Positions 17,697 through 27,099 are shown, counted from the first letter of the stretch. The stretch: DNA of 64,000 nt from Halorientalis persicus (GCF_900110215.1 NZ_FOCX01000011.1:62001-126000), one strand, 5' to 3'. Notes: generated by a model from the sequence alone, not told the origin. Made by a program: numbers and translations.

Positions 17697-18686
17697 ATGA
17701 GGTTAGCCGTCGCCGTCGTCGCCGTCCTCGCCGCCGTCCTGCTGGCCGGGTGTTCGCTGCCCAGTGATACGCTCGGGTCGGATACGGAGCCGTGGTCCGA
17801 GACCGAGTTCGTCGTCGCCGTCGACGCGGGACCGCGGGATTCGACAGCCAACTACACCGCGGACACCCGCGCAGCCATCGACTTCTGGGAGACCAACGCT
17901 CAGCAGTACCTCGGTCACCCCGTCGAGTTCACCCTGCAACCCGACGCCACCGACCCGGACGTGGTCGTCCGCGTCGTCGCGGAAGTGACCGACTGCGGGA
18001 CCGAGGACCACGCCGCCGGCTGTGCGCCGCTGGCCGAGGACCTCCGGGAACAGCCGACGCCCGTCACGGTGCGGGTCAGACGCGGGTTCGACCGCGAGTC
18101 GACCCGGCAGGTCCTCAAACACGAGTTCGGGCACATCCTCGGGCGGGGCCACGACGACCGGCCGGCCGACGTGATGCGGGCCGAGAGTACGCTCGCGACC
18201 GAACCCCGGCCGGACGCGACCGACCGCCCCGTCCCCTGGAGTAATTCCGAACTGGCGGTCTACGTGGACACCGGCAACGTCTCGGCCGACGACCGCGCAC
18301 AGGTCCGCGAGCAGGTAGACCACGCGCTCGACTACTACGCCGACGGCGCGGCGGGGACGGTCCCGGCAAACGTCTCCTTCCGCCGGGTCGAGGACCGCGC
18401 GGCCGCGGACGTGGTTGTCGCCTTCCCCGATCGGCTCCCCTGTGAGGGGATCGATCGGTCCCAGGGGTCCTGTCGCCAACTCACCGGAATCGACCCCGAC
18501 AGCGACGGCACGAGCGAGCGCTACACCCGCGCCGAGATCTACCTGACGGGGCTCGCGCCCGACGCGGTCGGCTGGCACGTCGGCCGCTGGCTCGGCGACG
18601 CCTTCGGTGCCGCCGACGTGACCGACCTCGCGCCGCCGTTCCGTGACGCCTCCTACGAGGACCGTCGCAGTGACTGGTGGCGCTAG
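17697..18686 (+). CDS. Matrixin-like metalloprotease lipoprotein with a degenerate second domain
   Basis: 329 residues. Lipobox LAGCSL gives a lipid-anchored Cys near residue 19. The first domain has the full metzincin zinc motif HEFGHILGRGHD (about residues 142-153) followed by 'DVMRAE', a plausible Met-turn. The second half begins with a repeat of the domain start (PWSETEF versus PWSNSEL), shows the same Cys-containing strand pair (TDCGTEDHAAGC versus LPCEGIDRSQGSC), but has WHVGRWLGDAFG where the zinc motif should be. So one domain can bind zinc and the other cannot. Likely an extracellular protease; substrate unknown. Confidence 0.75.
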   Translation: MRLAVAVVAVLAAVLLAGCSLPSDTLGSDTEPWSETEFVVAVDAGPRDSTANYTADTRAAIDFWETNAQQYLGHPVEFTLQPDATDPDVVVRVVAEVTDCGTEDHAAGCAPLAEDLREQPTPVTVRVRRGFDRESTRQVLKHEFGHILGRGHDDRPADVMRAESTLATEPRPDATDRPVPWSNSELAVYVDTGNVSADDRAQVREQVDHALDYYADGAAGTVPANVSFRRVEDRAAADVVVAFPDRLPCEGIDRSQGSCRQLTGIDPDSDGTSERYTRAEIYLTGLAPDAVGWHVGRWLGDAFGAADVTDLAPPFRDASYEDRRSDWWR

Positions 18687-19117
18687 TCGAGCCCGACGAT
18701 CGTCGACACGCGCGCGTTCTCCTTCAGCCTGAGTCCGGCACCGCCGACCGACAGCGGCACGCGGTCCAGTTCGGTCACCCGGAGCGTCGGATGGAAGGCC
18801 CCGCGGGCCAGCAGTTCGTCGCGCGTCTGGATCACGAATCGGCGGTCCGCCGGCGCGTCAGCCGCCACTGACTCGTTGTATTCGAGCAGGTACTGGCCGG
18901 TGTCGAGGTGCCACCACTCGTAGTCGTCATCGGCGTCGCGTTTCTGGCTCGGGTGGGGCTCGGTCTCGGCGGGGGCGAGTTCGCCGCCGCCGAAGTCCAC
19001 TCGGCCAGGGGCGGTCACTTCGTACACGTCGGCGACCGTCAGGTCGAGGCCGCCGTCCCCGGTCTGGGTCGGTTCGTGGACGATTCCCTCGACGAAGCGC
19101 GCTGGATCGGCCTGCAT
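18683..19117 (-). CDS. dUTPase/dCTP-deaminase-fold protein with altered active-site loop
   Basis: 144 residues. 'PTQTGDGGLDLTVADVYEV', 'PGRVDFGGGEL', 'WWHLDTGQYLLEYNESV' and the closing 'GGAGLRLKENARVSTIV' follow the trimeric dUTPase / dCTP deaminase fold used by haloarchaea. The canonical PRSSL-type loop reads QTRDELLARG here, so ordinary catalysis is uncertain. Start taken at ATG (MQADP); a GTG two codons upstream is the alternative. The 3' end overlaps that of the matrixin-like gene by 4 bp. Confidence 0.6.
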   Translation of the reverse strand: MQADPARFVEGIVHEPTQTGDGGLDLTVADVYEVTAPGRVDFGGGELAPAETEPHPSQKRDADDDYEWWHLDTGQYLLEYNESVAADAPADRRFVIQTRDELLARGAFHPTLRVTELDRVPLSVGGAGLRLKENARVSTIVGLD

Positions 19118-19159
19118 AGCCACGAATCGTCGTGCCCGACGGAAAAAATCTCACCAGGT

Positions 19160-19726
19160 TCAGGCGCTCGCGTCCGCCCTCGTCACGGTTTCGTCGCCGT
19201 CGGTCTCCCACGTGGAGTAGAAGCGGACGTCGGAGACGACGAACCGGGCCCCGCCGTCTTCTCCCTCGCCGGCCTCGACCGCCCAGCCGTAGGCGTGACA
19301 GAGCGTTCGGACCATCCCGAGGCCGAGCCCCTGGCAGTCGGCGCGGGTACTGTAGCCCAACTCGAACACTCGTTCCCGCTCGTCCTTGGGGATACCGGGG
19401 CCGTCGTCCTCGACGGCGAACCCGTCGCGGGCCCGGACGAGACGGACTCGTACGTCCCGACCGCCGTATTCGACCGAATTCTCGAACAGGGCCTCGAACA
19501 GGCCTCTCAGTTTCTCCGGGTCGGCCGCCACCGCGAGATCCGTATCGATCTCGACCGTCAACGTCGCCGACGGTGGTGCAGTCGCCTCCCACGCGTCGGT
19601 CGCGGTGTCAGCCAGCGACACCTGCGTCCGCTGGGAGCGGCCCCACAGCCACAGCCCGCAGGCCCCGAGGACGGCGACGATGCCGCTGCCCAGCAGCGCC
19701 CCCTTCAGTACGGTGTCCGCGACCAT
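19160..19726 (-). CDS. Membrane-anchored HATPase_c protein (histidine kinase ATPase domain without H-box)
   Basis: 188 residues. One transmembrane helix (about residues 10-29) is followed by a short linker and a GHKL ATPase domain with N box 'LFEALFENSVEYGG', G1 'VEDDGPGIP', F/G2 region 'LGYSTRADCQGLGLGMV'. There is no HisKA dimerisation/phosphoacceptor helix: the residues between the helix and the N box contain no His. It therefore cannot be a normal autokinase alone. It could act on, or pair with, another kinase, or be a truncated gene that is still intact in frame. Confidence 0.7.
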   Translation of the reverse strand: MVADTVLKGALLGSGIVAVLGACGLWLWGRSQRTQVSLADTATDAWEATAPPSATLTVEIDTDLAVAADPEKLRGLFEALFENSVEYGGRDVRVRLVRARDGFAVEDDGPGIPKDERERVFELGYSTRADCQGLGLGMVRTLCHAYGWAVEAGEGEDGGARFVVSDVRFYSTWETDGDETVTRADASA

Positions 19727-19834
19727 CGTACAGACGTTCGGCGGTCACGGTAAAAAGTCTCATACCCGGATTTTTCGATTCGATAGTCGGGGTATGGAAA
19801 AAGGAAGCCGAGACTCTCCCTGCGGTCGACCCTC

Positions 19835-20929
19835 CTACTCCCACCGAAAGACCCCATCCGCCTGCACCACGTCGCCGTCGATCACCAGTCGCGACCCCTC
19901 GTCCATCCGCCGGATCAGGTCGACGTGGACCGCCGACTCGTTGCGCTCGTCGGCGTGTCCCTCGGAGAAGTTCGAGGCGTAGGCCCGGCCGAGCGCCATG
20001 TGGACGGTCCCGCCCATCTTCTCGTCGAAGAGGATCGTGTCCGTCGGGCGGTCGATCCCGCGATTCATCCCGATCCCGAGTTCGCCCAGCCGTTTCGCCC
20101 CGGCGTCGGTCTCCAGCGTCTCGGCGATGGCGTCTTCCCCCTGCGCGGCGGCGAAGTCGACGACCTCGCCGCCCTCGAAGGTCAGTTCCACGTCCCGGAC
20201 CCGTCGGTCCGAGATGGTCATGGGCACGTCGAACGTGACGGTGCCCGCGACGGACTCGACGACGGGCGCGGTGAACACCTCCCCGCTGGGCAGGTTGTGC
20301 GAGTCGTAGGCCACCGAGGCGGCGCTGTTGACCGCGATCCGGTTCTCGACGGACATGGTGAGGTCGGTCCCCGCGCCGACGATGCGGACCTCGCTCCCCG
20401 CATCCAGCAGGTCCTTCAGCTGGCCCATCTCCGCGGCCAGTGACTCCCAGTCCCGGAGGACGGCGTCGTAGACGAAGTCCTGATACTCCGCGTAGGCCAT
20501 CCCGGCCTGCTGGGCGAGCGAGCGCGTGGGATGGATCGTCGATACCCAGTCGGTGTCGAGGCGGGCCTCGCGGATCCCTTCGCGGGCGCGGGCCGCGGCC
20601 TGCCGGCGGTCGCTGGGCACGTCCGCCAGCGCCGTGGTGTTGCGCCCGCCCCCCAGCGAGAGGACGCTATCGGCGCGTTCGTACATCGCCAGTTCGTACT
20701 CGGGGTCGTCCTCGAAGTCGCCGTCGTGGCCCCGGAGGTACGCCCGCGAGATCTCGTCGGAACTGTAGACGGTCAGCAGGTTCGCGCCGCGCTCGCCCAG
20801 TTTCTCGGCGACGGCGACCGCGAGGTCGTGGGCTCCCTCCGACACCCGGAGGACCACGTCGTCGCCGGCCTCGATGCGTGCGCTCCAGTCCACCAGCGTC
20901 TCCGCGTGGTCGTGAACGCGCTGGTCCAT
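19835..20929 (-). CDS. M29-family aminopeptidase
   Basis: 364 residues matching thermophilic M29 aminopeptidases (AmpS/PepS/AmpT). Conserved stretches include 'NLPSGEVFTAPVVESVAGTV' with a Glu metal ligand, 'ELGIGMNRGIDRPT' (the usual LGIG-N segment), 'MGGTVHMALGRAY' and 'NESAVHVDLIRRM', carrying His/Glu/Asp ligands of the dinuclear centre. It removes N-terminal residues from peptides in the cytoplasm. I chose MDQRVHDHAE; nine more codons upstream are open but not conserved-looking. It stands 48 bp from the upstream GNAT gene on the same strand. Confidence 0.85.
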   Translation of the reverse strand: MDQRVHDHAETLVDWSARIEAGDDVVLRVSEGAHDLAVAVAEKLGERGANLLTVYSSDEISRAYLRGHDGDFEDDPEYELAMYERADSVLSLGGGRNTTALADVPSDRRQAAARAREGIREARLDTDWVSTIHPTRSLAQQAGMAYAEYQDFVYDAVLRDWESLAAEMGQLKDLLDAGSEVRIVGAGTDLTMSVENRIAVNSAASVAYDSHNLPSGEVFTAPVVESVAGTVTFDVPMTISDRRVRDVELTFEGGEVVDFAAAQGEDAIAETLETDAGAKRLGELGIGMNRGIDRPTDTILFDEKMGGTVHMALGRAYASNFSEGHADERNESAVHVDLIRRMDEGSRLVIDGDVVQADGVFRWE

Positions 20930-20977
20930 GCCGACGGAGAGGGGCGGGACCGTCAAAACGGCGGTGATCGGCCGCGC

Positions 20978-21499
20978 TCAGTCGGCCCATTCCCCGGCGA
21001 GCAGGCCGAACAGGAGTGTGTCCCGGTGGGCTCCCCGAACGTAGTCCTGTTCGCGGAGCCGTCCCTCTCGCTGGAAGCCCAACGTTTCCAGAACCGCCGT
21101 CGAGGCGTCGTTGTGCTCGAACACGCGGGCCAGAACCTTGTGGAGGCCCCGATCCGCGAAGGCATGGTCGAGACAGAGTTCGGTGGCCTCGGTCGCGTAC
21201 CCCTCGCCCTGCTGGTCGGAAGCGATCCAGCAGCCGATCTCGGCGTGGTCCCGGTGGGGCTCGATATCGAACAGGAACACAAAGCCCACCGGTTCGCCGT
21301 TCCGGCAGGGGAGAAACTGGACGGACGACTCGTCGTCCTCGACGAAGGCAGCGAGGTCGTCACGGGAGATGGGTGTCGGTGCCGGCGCTCCCTCCCTGAT
21401 CGCCGGGTCGTTGCCGTGTTCCAGCAGGAACGCGTAGTCGTCGCGTGTGACGGTCCGGAGGGTCAGCCGGTCACCGCGGAGGAACGGAGCGCCTGACAT
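20978..21499 (-). CDS. RimJ/RimL-type GNAT acetyltransferase
   Basis: 173 residues of the RimJ/L branch: 'LRGDRLTLRTVTRDDYAFL' at the start, 'EIGCWIASDQQGEGYATEA' containing the acetyl-CoA loop (Q-x-x-G-x-A-like), 'LHKVLARVFEHNDASTAVLETLGF' and a terminal strand. Family members acetylate protein N-termini or small amines. It probably forms a unit with the M29 aminopeptidase downstream on the same strand. Confidence 0.8.
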   Translation of the reverse strand: MSGAPFLRGDRLTLRTVTRDDYAFLLEHGNDPAIREGAPAPTPISRDDLAAFVEDDESSVQFLPCRNGEPVGFVFLFDIEPHRDHAEIGCWIASDQQGEGYATEATELCLDHAFADRGLHKVLARVFEHNDASTAVLETLGFQREGRLREQDYVRGAHRDTLLFGLLAGEWAD

Positions 21500-21556
21500 A
21501 CCGGCCCGTCACGACAGCTGACAAAAAACGTTCCCCACGTGTGTCGCCGACCGGTG

Positions 21557-24199
21557 CTACTCCGGATAAATGAGGATCGTCGCCAGGTCGGTCTCGACGA
21601 CTTCGACTTCTTCACCGGACTCGGCGCGGTGTTCCTCGTGGATTTCGACGGCGTCACCCGGAATCACGGCGACCTCCTCGCCGAGATCCAGTTCGATCTC
21701 GCCGTCGAGTTGTTGCTGCTGTTTCACGTCTTCGGGGTCGGCCTCCTCCAGCGCGGCGACGATCTGGCCGGTCCGCTCGCCGAACTCGGGGCCGATGACG
21801 CTGTGGTCGGGGTCGACCTCGACGGGGACGAGTTCGATGGCAGGGACGCCCTCCCGGACGTGGACCGGGGCGTTGACGGCCTCGCTGAGGTCGTAGGTGT
21901 CGACGGCGCGCTCGGGGGTCTCCTCGGGGTAGACCTCGATCTTGTCGAGTTCGGCGTTCAGCGCGATGCCGGCGTCGGACTTCCAGCTTCGAACCGTGGC
22001 GGCGACCTCGGCGATGAGTTCACCGGCGAGTTCGGCCTCCTCGTCGTGCATATCGATATCGGGCCAGTCGGCCGCGTGGACGCTGCCCTCGGTGTGGGGC
22101 AGGCCGTCGTAGGCCTCCTCGGTCAGGAAGGGGGCAAACGGCGAGAGCATCCGCAGGGAAGCCGACAGCGCAGTCGCCAGCGCCTGCTTGGCGGCGTTTG
22201 CCTCGCCGGGACGGCCCTCGTAGAGGCGACCTTTGATGAGTTCGAGGTAGTCGTCGGCGAGGTCGTGCCAGACGAACTCCCGGAGTTCACGCAGGGCGGC
22301 GTCGAAGCGGTACTCGTCCATGTGGGCGGCCACCGAGTCGGCGACCTCCGAGGTCCGCGAGAGGATCCACTTGTCGGCGTCGCGGTAGGCCGGGTCCGGC
22401 CGGTCGAGGTGCTCGGTGTCGAGGTGCCCGGAAGCGAACTTCGTGATGTTCCAGATCTTGGTGCCGAACTTCGAGGCCGACTTGACCTCCTTCCACTGGA
22501 ACTGGATGTCGGAGCCGGGCTGGCCGCCCAGCGCCATCGCCTGCCGGAAGGCGTCGGCGGAGTACTCCTCGACGGCTTCCTCGGGCTGGACGAAGTTGCC
22601 ACGCGATTTGGACATCTTGTTGCCGTCCTCGCCGAAGACCATGCCGTTGATGAGCGCTTCCTCCCACGGGATGTCGTCGGCGATCTCGCCGGTCCGGAGG
22701 AGCGTGTAGAACGCCCACGTGCGGATGATGTCGTGGCCCTGCTCGCGGAGGGCCGTGGGCTCGAACTCTTCTTCGGGCCACCCTCTCACATAGAGCGGCG
22801 TGATCGAGGAGTCCATCCACGTGTCCATCACGTCGGTCTCGCCGGTCCACTCGTCGTTGCCACACTCGGGACACTCGTCGACGGCGGGCCCCTCTTCGGT
22901 CGGGTTCGCCGGCAACTCCTCGGGGCCGGCGACGTGGATGTGGTCACAGTCCTCGGTCTCGCAGAACCAGGCGGGGATCGGGGTCGCGAACACGCGCTGG
23001 CGGGAGATGACCCAGTCCCACTCCATCCCGGTGGTCCAGTCCTCCAGCCGGTCGTACATGTGCTCGGGGATCCAGTCGACCTGCTGGGCGCGTTCGAGGA
23101 TGGCGTCCTGATCGACCTCCACGAACCACTGCTCCTTCGAGAGGATCTCGATGGGCGTGTCACACCGCCAGCACTGCCCGACGGCCTGCTCGGTCGGTTC
23201 GGTATCTTCGAGGTAGCCTTCGTCGTCGAGGTCCGCGGCGATGGCCTCCTTGGCCTCGTCGATCTCCAGGCCGGCGTACTCGCCGGCGTCGTCGTTCAGG
23301 CGGCCGTCCTCGGTGAACACCATCCGCAGGTCCAGGTCGTGTTCGGCCCACCACTCGACGTCCTGTTTGTCCCCGAAGGTACAGATCATCACCGCGCCGG
23401 TCCCGAAGTCGGGGTCCGATTCCTCGTCGGCGATGAGTTCGACCTCCTGCCCGAACAGGGGGACCTCGAAGCGGTCGCCGATCCGGTCCGCGTAGCGCTC
23501 GTCGTCGGGGTGGACGGCCATCGAGACACACGCGGCCAGCAGTTCCGGGCGGGTCGTGGCGATCTCGATGTCCTCCGTTTCGTCGTCAGCTCCCTCGAAG
23601 GTGACGTAGTAGAGGGTCCCGTCGACGCCTTCTTCAGTTTCGACCTCGGCGTCGGCGATGGCGGTCTCACACCGGGGACACCAGTTGACGGGGTGTTCGT
23701 CCCGGTAGACCAGATCGTCGTCGGCCATCTCGACGAACGACCGCTGGGTCGTGCCCCAGTACTCGGGGTCCATCGTCCGGAACTCGTGGGTCCAGTCCTG
23801 GGAGAACCCCAGGGTCCCCATCGTCTCTTTCATCGCGTCGATCTGGTCCTCGGTGTGCTCGATGCACATCTGGCGGAACTCGTCACGGGGCACGTCCGTC
23901 CGGTGGATTCCCTGGTTCTCCTCGACTTTCACCTCGGTCGGGAGGCCGTGACAGTCCCACCCCTGCGGGAAGAGCACGTCGTCGCCCACGAGCCGGTGGT
24001 ACCGGGCGGCGAAGTCCATGTAACACCAGCCCAGCGCGTTCCCGATGTGGAGGTTGCCGGTCGGGTACGGCGGGGGTGTGTCGACGACGTAGTCCGTATC
24101 CGAATCGCCGTCGTACTCGTAGACGTCCATGTCTTGCCACTCGTCACGCCACTTCGGCTCCACCTGGTCCGGGTCGTAGTTGTCGGGTAACTCACTCAT
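21557..24199 (-). CDS. valS: Valyl-tRNA synthetase
   Basis: 880 residues, a full class I synthetase. Signatures: HIGH as '[11 protein letters not shown]' (about residue 48-58), KMSKS as '[10 protein letters not shown]' (about residue 530), the CP1 editing domain between them, two Cys pairs (CPRC, CWRC, CPEC) for zinc, and the anticodon-binding domain with a C-terminal arm. It charges tRNA-Val. The start [17 protein letters not shown] is the usual N-terminus. A long open frame lies exactly opposite and is a codon-bias shadow. Confidence 0.96.
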   Translation of the reverse strand: MSELPDNYDPDQVEPKWRDEWQDMDVYEYDGDSDTDYVVDTPPPYPTGNLHIGNALGWCYMDFAARYHRLVGDDVLFPQGWDCHGLPTEVKVEENQGIHRTDVPRDEFRQMCIEHTEDQIDAMKETMGTLGFSQDWTHEFRTMDPEYWGTTQRSFVEMADDDLVYRDEHPVNWCPRCETAIADAEVETEEGVDGTLYYVTFEGADDETEDIEIATTRPELLAACVSMAVHPDDERYADRIGDRFEVPLFGQEVELIADEESDPDFGTGAVMICTFGDKQDVEWWAEHDLDLRMVFTEDGRLNDDAGEYAGLEIDEAKEAIAADLDDEGYLEDTEPTEQAVGQCWRCDTPIEILSKEQWFVEVDQDAILERAQQVDWIPEHMYDRLEDWTTGMEWDWVISRQRVFATPIPAWFCETEDCDHIHVAGPEELPANPTEEGPAVDECPECGNDEWTGETDVMDTWMDSSITPLYVRGWPEEEFEPTALREQGHDIIRTWAFYTLLRTGEIADDIPWEEALINGMVFGEDGNKMSKSRGNFVQPEEAVEEYSADAFRQAMALGGQPGSDIQFQWKEVKSASKFGTKIWNITKFASGHLDTEHLDRPDPAYRDADKWILSRTSEVADSVAAHMDEYRFDAALRELREFVWHDLADDYLELIKGRLYEGRPGEANAAKQALATALSASLRMLSPFAPFLTEEAYDGLPHTEGSVHAADWPDIDMHDEEAELAGELIAEVAATVRSWKSDAGIALNAELDKIEVYPEETPERAVDTYDLSEAVNAPVHVREGVPAIELVPVEVDPDHSVIGPEFGERTGQIVAALEEADPEDVKQQQQLDGEIELDLGEEVAVIPGDAVEIHEEHRAESGEEVEVVETDLATILIYPE

Positions 24200-24336
24200 A
24201 TTTTAGAATGCGCTGATGGGTCGGTAGCCTCGCACAGAATACGTGTGACTGCTCCCCTCGCTAACGTACTACCGACGACATCAGGCCCATACATCCCGGT
24301 TGTTCCGGTCGACTGTATAACTTTTCGCTTCGGTCG

Positions 24337-24828
24337 TCACTGGGCCGTTCCGAACACGTACCTGTCCAGCAGGAACACGCAGGCACCCGCGAGGACCGCG
24401 ACGACCGTCACGCGCGGATCCGAGGTCACGTAGAGGTTCGGCGTCGGCGGCCGCCACCAGAGCGGATACAGCCAGAACCCGGCGTGTCCGTCGGCGTACA
24501 TCCGCAGTCCGTCGAGGACGAGCGAACTCACGCCACCGGCGACCAGCAGGCCGAACACGCGCCGCCGGGACTCGGTGAAACACAGCGTGAGTCCGCCCGC
24601 GACGACGAGCACGCCACCGAGCGAACTGATCGGCGCGTACGAAAAGGGCACCCCGAGCAGGCCTTCGAGTATCCGCTCGTCGACGAGGCGTTCGACTTTG
24701 AGCAGGTCCGGGATCGCCGCTCCGGCCATCCCGATCGGGACCCAGCGGTCCGTGATCGCGTCGATCCGCCAGCCGGCGACCGTCAACAGGACGTACACCA
24801 GCAGGACGTGTGTCAGTAGCTCCGCCAT
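24337..24828 (-). CDS. YdjM/LexA-binding-like membrane-bound hydrolase family protein
   Basis: 163 residues with four or five membrane spans and the family pattern: an early 'AELLTHVLLVYVLLTV' and 'AAIPDLLKVERLVD' (an Asp in the position of a metal ligand), then 'LLVAGGVSSLVLDGLRMYADG' with another Asp. Members are annotated as metal-dependent hydrolases of unknown substrate; the usual His residues are only partly kept. Its ATG overlaps the TAA of the upstream gene (TAATG), so the two are coupled. Confidence 0.55.
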   Translation of the reverse strand: MAELLTHVLLVYVLLTVAGWRIDAITDRWVPIGMAGAAIPDLLKVERLVDERILEGLLGVPFSYAPISSLGGVLVVAGGLTLCFTESRRRVFGLLVAGGVSSLVLDGLRMYADGHAGFWLYPLWWRPPTPNLYVTSDPRVTVVAVLAGACVFLLDRYVFGTAQ

Positions 24829-25301
24829 TATCGCACCTCGAACCCGAGTCCATCGGTGTCGAATCGCCAGCGTCTGAAAAACAGGACGACCACGAGGAGC
24901 GCGCCCACGAGCGAGACGCCGTATTTGAAGACGAGGGAACTCCCGGCCGGGTTGACCACGACGACACGGTCCGCTGCGAGGTGGTGGTCGGGTTCGACCG
25001 TGCCGTACACCTGCACCGCGCCACCGGGCTCGACGGACTGCTCCACGCCACCGACCGTCAGCGGGAGCGGTCCCCGGCCGGTCTCGACCAGTATCTCGAC
25101 TGTCGCGTTCTCGCGGTCGACTGCCTGGACGGTCCCGAACAGGAACGTCCGGTCGCCGACGTGTGACTCGTAGTCCGTTTCGAGCGCGTCCCCGGTCGGA
25201 TACGGCCAGTTGGTCTCGTAGTTCGCGTCGTAGTGGACCCCCATGCCGAGCACGAGTAGACCCACCAGCACGATGCCGAACAGTCGCAGACTGGGACGCA
25301 T
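24828..25301 (-). CDS. Membrane protein with an OB-like extracytoplasmic domain, unrecognised
   Basis: 157 residues: an N-terminal helix (residues 6-24), a ~95-residue soluble domain rich in beta strands ('DRTFLFGTVQAVDRENATVEILVET', 'AVQVYGTVEPDHHLAADRVVVVN'), and a C-terminal helix (about 126-143). The strand pattern resembles a small OB or NfeD-like barrel, which is a guess. It is the first gene of a coupled pair with the hydrolase-like membrane protein and is divergent from gndA. Confidence 0.6.
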   Translation of the reverse strand: MRPSLRLFGIVLVGLLVLGMGVHYDANYETNWPYPTGDALETDYESHVGDRTFLFGTVQAVDRENATVEILVETGRGPLPLTVGGVEQSVEPGGAVQVYGTVEPDHHLAADRVVVVNPAGSSLVFKYGVSLVGALLVVVLFFRRWRFDTDGLGFEVR

Positions 25302-25398
25302 TGGTTTGCGTTGTCGGTGTCTCTCGCCGCCGGGTAAAGAGCGGTTCGGGTTCGCGGTGAACCACAACCCATACCTCGCCAGCGCGGAGAGGGCGGGT

Positions 25399-26310
25399 AT
25401 GGAAATCGGTGTTATCGGACTCGGGCGGATGGGCCGGATCGTCGTCGACCGCGTGCTGGACGCGGGCCACGACGTGACTGCCTTCGACATCGACGAGGAA
25501 GCCGTCGCGGACGTGGCCGATGCGGGCGCGACGCCGGCGGACTCGATCCCCGACCTCGCACAGCGACTGGGCGAGGACAAGCGCATCTGGCTGATGGTTC
25601 CCGCGGGCGACCCCGTCGACGCCGCGCTGGAGGAACTCGCCCCGCACCTCGACGGCGACGACGTGGTGGTCGACGGCGGGAACTCCCACTTCGAGGACTC
25701 GGTGCGCCGCGCGGAGGACACCGACGCGGCCTATCTCGACTGTGGCACGTCGGGCGGCCCCGCGGGCGCGGAACTGGGCTTTTCCCTGATGGTCGGCGGC
25801 CCGGGGTGGGCCTACGAGGAACTCGCGCCGGTCTTCGACGCCGTGGCGACCGGGCCCGAGGGCCACGACCGGATGGGTGCGGCGGGCTCCGGTCACTACG
25901 TGAAGATGGTCCACAACGGCGTCGAGTACGCGCTGATGCAGGCCTACGGCGAGGGGTTCGAGTTGCTGGCCAACGGGCGGTACGATCTCGATCTGGAAAC
26001 TGTCGCGCGCACGTGGAACAACGGTGCGGTGATCCGCTCGTGGCTGCTGGAACTCTGCGAGGAGGCGTTCCGCGAGGAGGGCTCCGATCTGGGAACGGTC
26101 GCGGACCACGTCGCGGGCGGCTCCACCGGCACGTGGACGGTTCAGGAGGCACTGGAACAGGAGGTGTCGGTGCCGCTGATCTATCAGGCACTCGCCGAGC
26201 GGTTCGACTCGCGCGCGACCGACGAGAAGCCGGGCCGGTTCTCGCGGCGGTTGGCCAACCGTCTGCGGTACGGGTTCGGGCGACACGAGGTCGCACGCCG
26301 GGAGGAGTGA
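25399..26310 (+). CDS. gndA: 6-phosphogluconate dehydrogenase (short, decarboxylating type)
   Basis: 303 residues. The N-terminal Rossmann motif GVIGLGRMG starts at residue 4; 'VVDGGNSHFEDS' and 'DCGTSGGPAGAELGFSLMVGG' form the substrate site, and 'GHYVKMVHNGVEYALMQAYGEG' carries the catalytic Lys and Asn. The short form (about 300 residues) is typical of the archaeal and some bacterial NAD-linked enzymes and serves the oxidative pentose phosphate pathway, as shown in Haloferax for GndA. ATG chosen directly after GGGCGGGT. Confidence 0.9.
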   Translation: MEIGVIGLGRMGRIVVDRVLDAGHDVTAFDIDEEAVADVADAGATPADSIPDLAQRLGEDKRIWLMVPAGDPVDAALEELAPHLDGDDVVVDGGNSHFEDSVRRAEDTDAAYLDCGTSGGPAGAELGFSLMVGGPGWAYEELAPVFDAVATGPEGHDRMGAAGSGHYVKMVHNGVEYALMQAYGEGFELLANGRYDLDLETVARTWNNGAVIRSWLLELCEEAFREEGSDLGTVADHVAGGSTGTWTVQEALEQEVSVPLIYQALAERFDSRATDEKPGRFSRRLANRLRYGFGRHEVARREE

Positions 26311-26393
26311 CTGCGCGACCCGGGGGCACGCCGGTCGTTTCCGACGATCTGCAGTCCGTCACTTAGATAAACCCGTATTCCGTAGCTCGCGGT

Positions 26394-26975
26394 ATGGTAG
26401 ATGCAGGAATCCTGACCGGGGCGTTTCTGACGCTCGTGGCGGTCGCCCTTCACTACTCGAAGGGGACCGGCTGGGAGGCCAACGAGGATATCTCTCAGGA
26501 GGTCCTGGAAAAGCGGGCCGAGTCGGTCCCGGAGACGGAGTTCCCGGAGCCGATGAACCGCTCGATCGGTGGCGGCGGCGTCGCGGCCGGCGCGGTCGCC
26601 GGCGGATCCGAGGGCGAACTCGCTGAGGGCGGCGAGGACGAGGAAGACGAGGGCTTCGACCCCGACGCGATCGCCGACGACGAGGTCGAGACCTACGAGA
26701 TCGAGTTCGCCAAGGAGGGCGAGACCATCGAGATCGCGAACAACGAGAACATCCTCGACATCGGCGAGGACAAAGGCTGGGACCTGCCCTACGCCTGCCG
26801 CGAGGGCTCGTGTCTCTCCTGTGCCGGCCACATCGAGGAAGGACCGGCCGACGAGTACATCCGGCACTCCAACAACGACACGCTCAACGAGGAGGAGATG
26901 GACAACGGGTACTGCCTGACCTGTACGGCCTACCCGACGGACTCGTTCACACTCGAAACCGGCGAGCAACCCTGA
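26394..26975 (+). CDS. Membrane-anchored 2Fe-2S ferredoxin
   Basis: 193 residues. An N-terminal hydrophobic helix (residues 5-20) and a Glu/Asp/Gly-rich linker precede a plant-type ferredoxin domain. Cluster ligands are in CREGSCLSC and, after a ~30-residue halophilic acidic stretch, CLTC. The late 'YIRHSNNDTLNEEEMDNGYCL' is the usual haloarchaeal variant. It passes single electrons, here probably at the membrane surface; the partner is not in the window. AT-rich TTAGATAA ~30 bp upstream fits a leaderless promoter. Confidence 0.88.
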   Translation: MVDAGILTGAFLTLVAVALHYSKGTGWEANEDISQEVLEKRAESVPETEFPEPMNRSIGGGGVAAGAVAGGSEGELAEGGEDEEDEGFDPDAIADDEVETYEIEFAKEGETIEIANNENILDIGEDKGWDLPYACREGSCLSCAGHIEEGPADEYIRHSNNDTLNEEEMDNGYCLTCTAYPTDSFTLETGEQP

Positions 26976-27025
26976 GCTCTGCGGTTCAAAACGGTTATAC
27001 CGACGCCTCCTGTAGCACTGGTCGA

Positions 27026-27098
27026 GGGCGGCTAGTTCAGCGGACAGAACGCCTGGTTCCGGACCAGATGGTCGGGGGTTCAAATCCCTCGCCGCCCG
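27026..27098 (+). tRNA. tRNA-Arg, anticodon CCG
   Basis: 73 nt folding as a complete cloverleaf: acceptor GGGCGGC/GCCGCCC with discriminator G, D arm GTTC/GAAC, anticodon arm CCTGG-TTCCGGA-CCAGA (the outermost pair is a C-A mismatch) and T arm GGGGG-TTCAAAT-CCCTC. The loop gives anticodon CCG, reading CGG (Arg). No intron is seen and CCA is not encoded. Confidence 0.93.
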
Positions 27099-27099
27099 T
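27077..27099 (+). repeat. att-like direct repeat, copy 1 (tRNA-Arg 3' end)
   Basis: The last 22 nt of the tRNA plus one T are repeated exactly at 27187-27209. Duplicated tRNA 3' ends are the usual trace left by tyrosine-integrase elements. Confidence 0.7.

Noticed and set aside
21539-24190. Long open frame on the plus strand opposite valS
   Set aside because: It mirrors valS codon for codon, a known effect of GC-rich third positions. The valS motifs (GNLHIGN, KMSKS) decide the strand.
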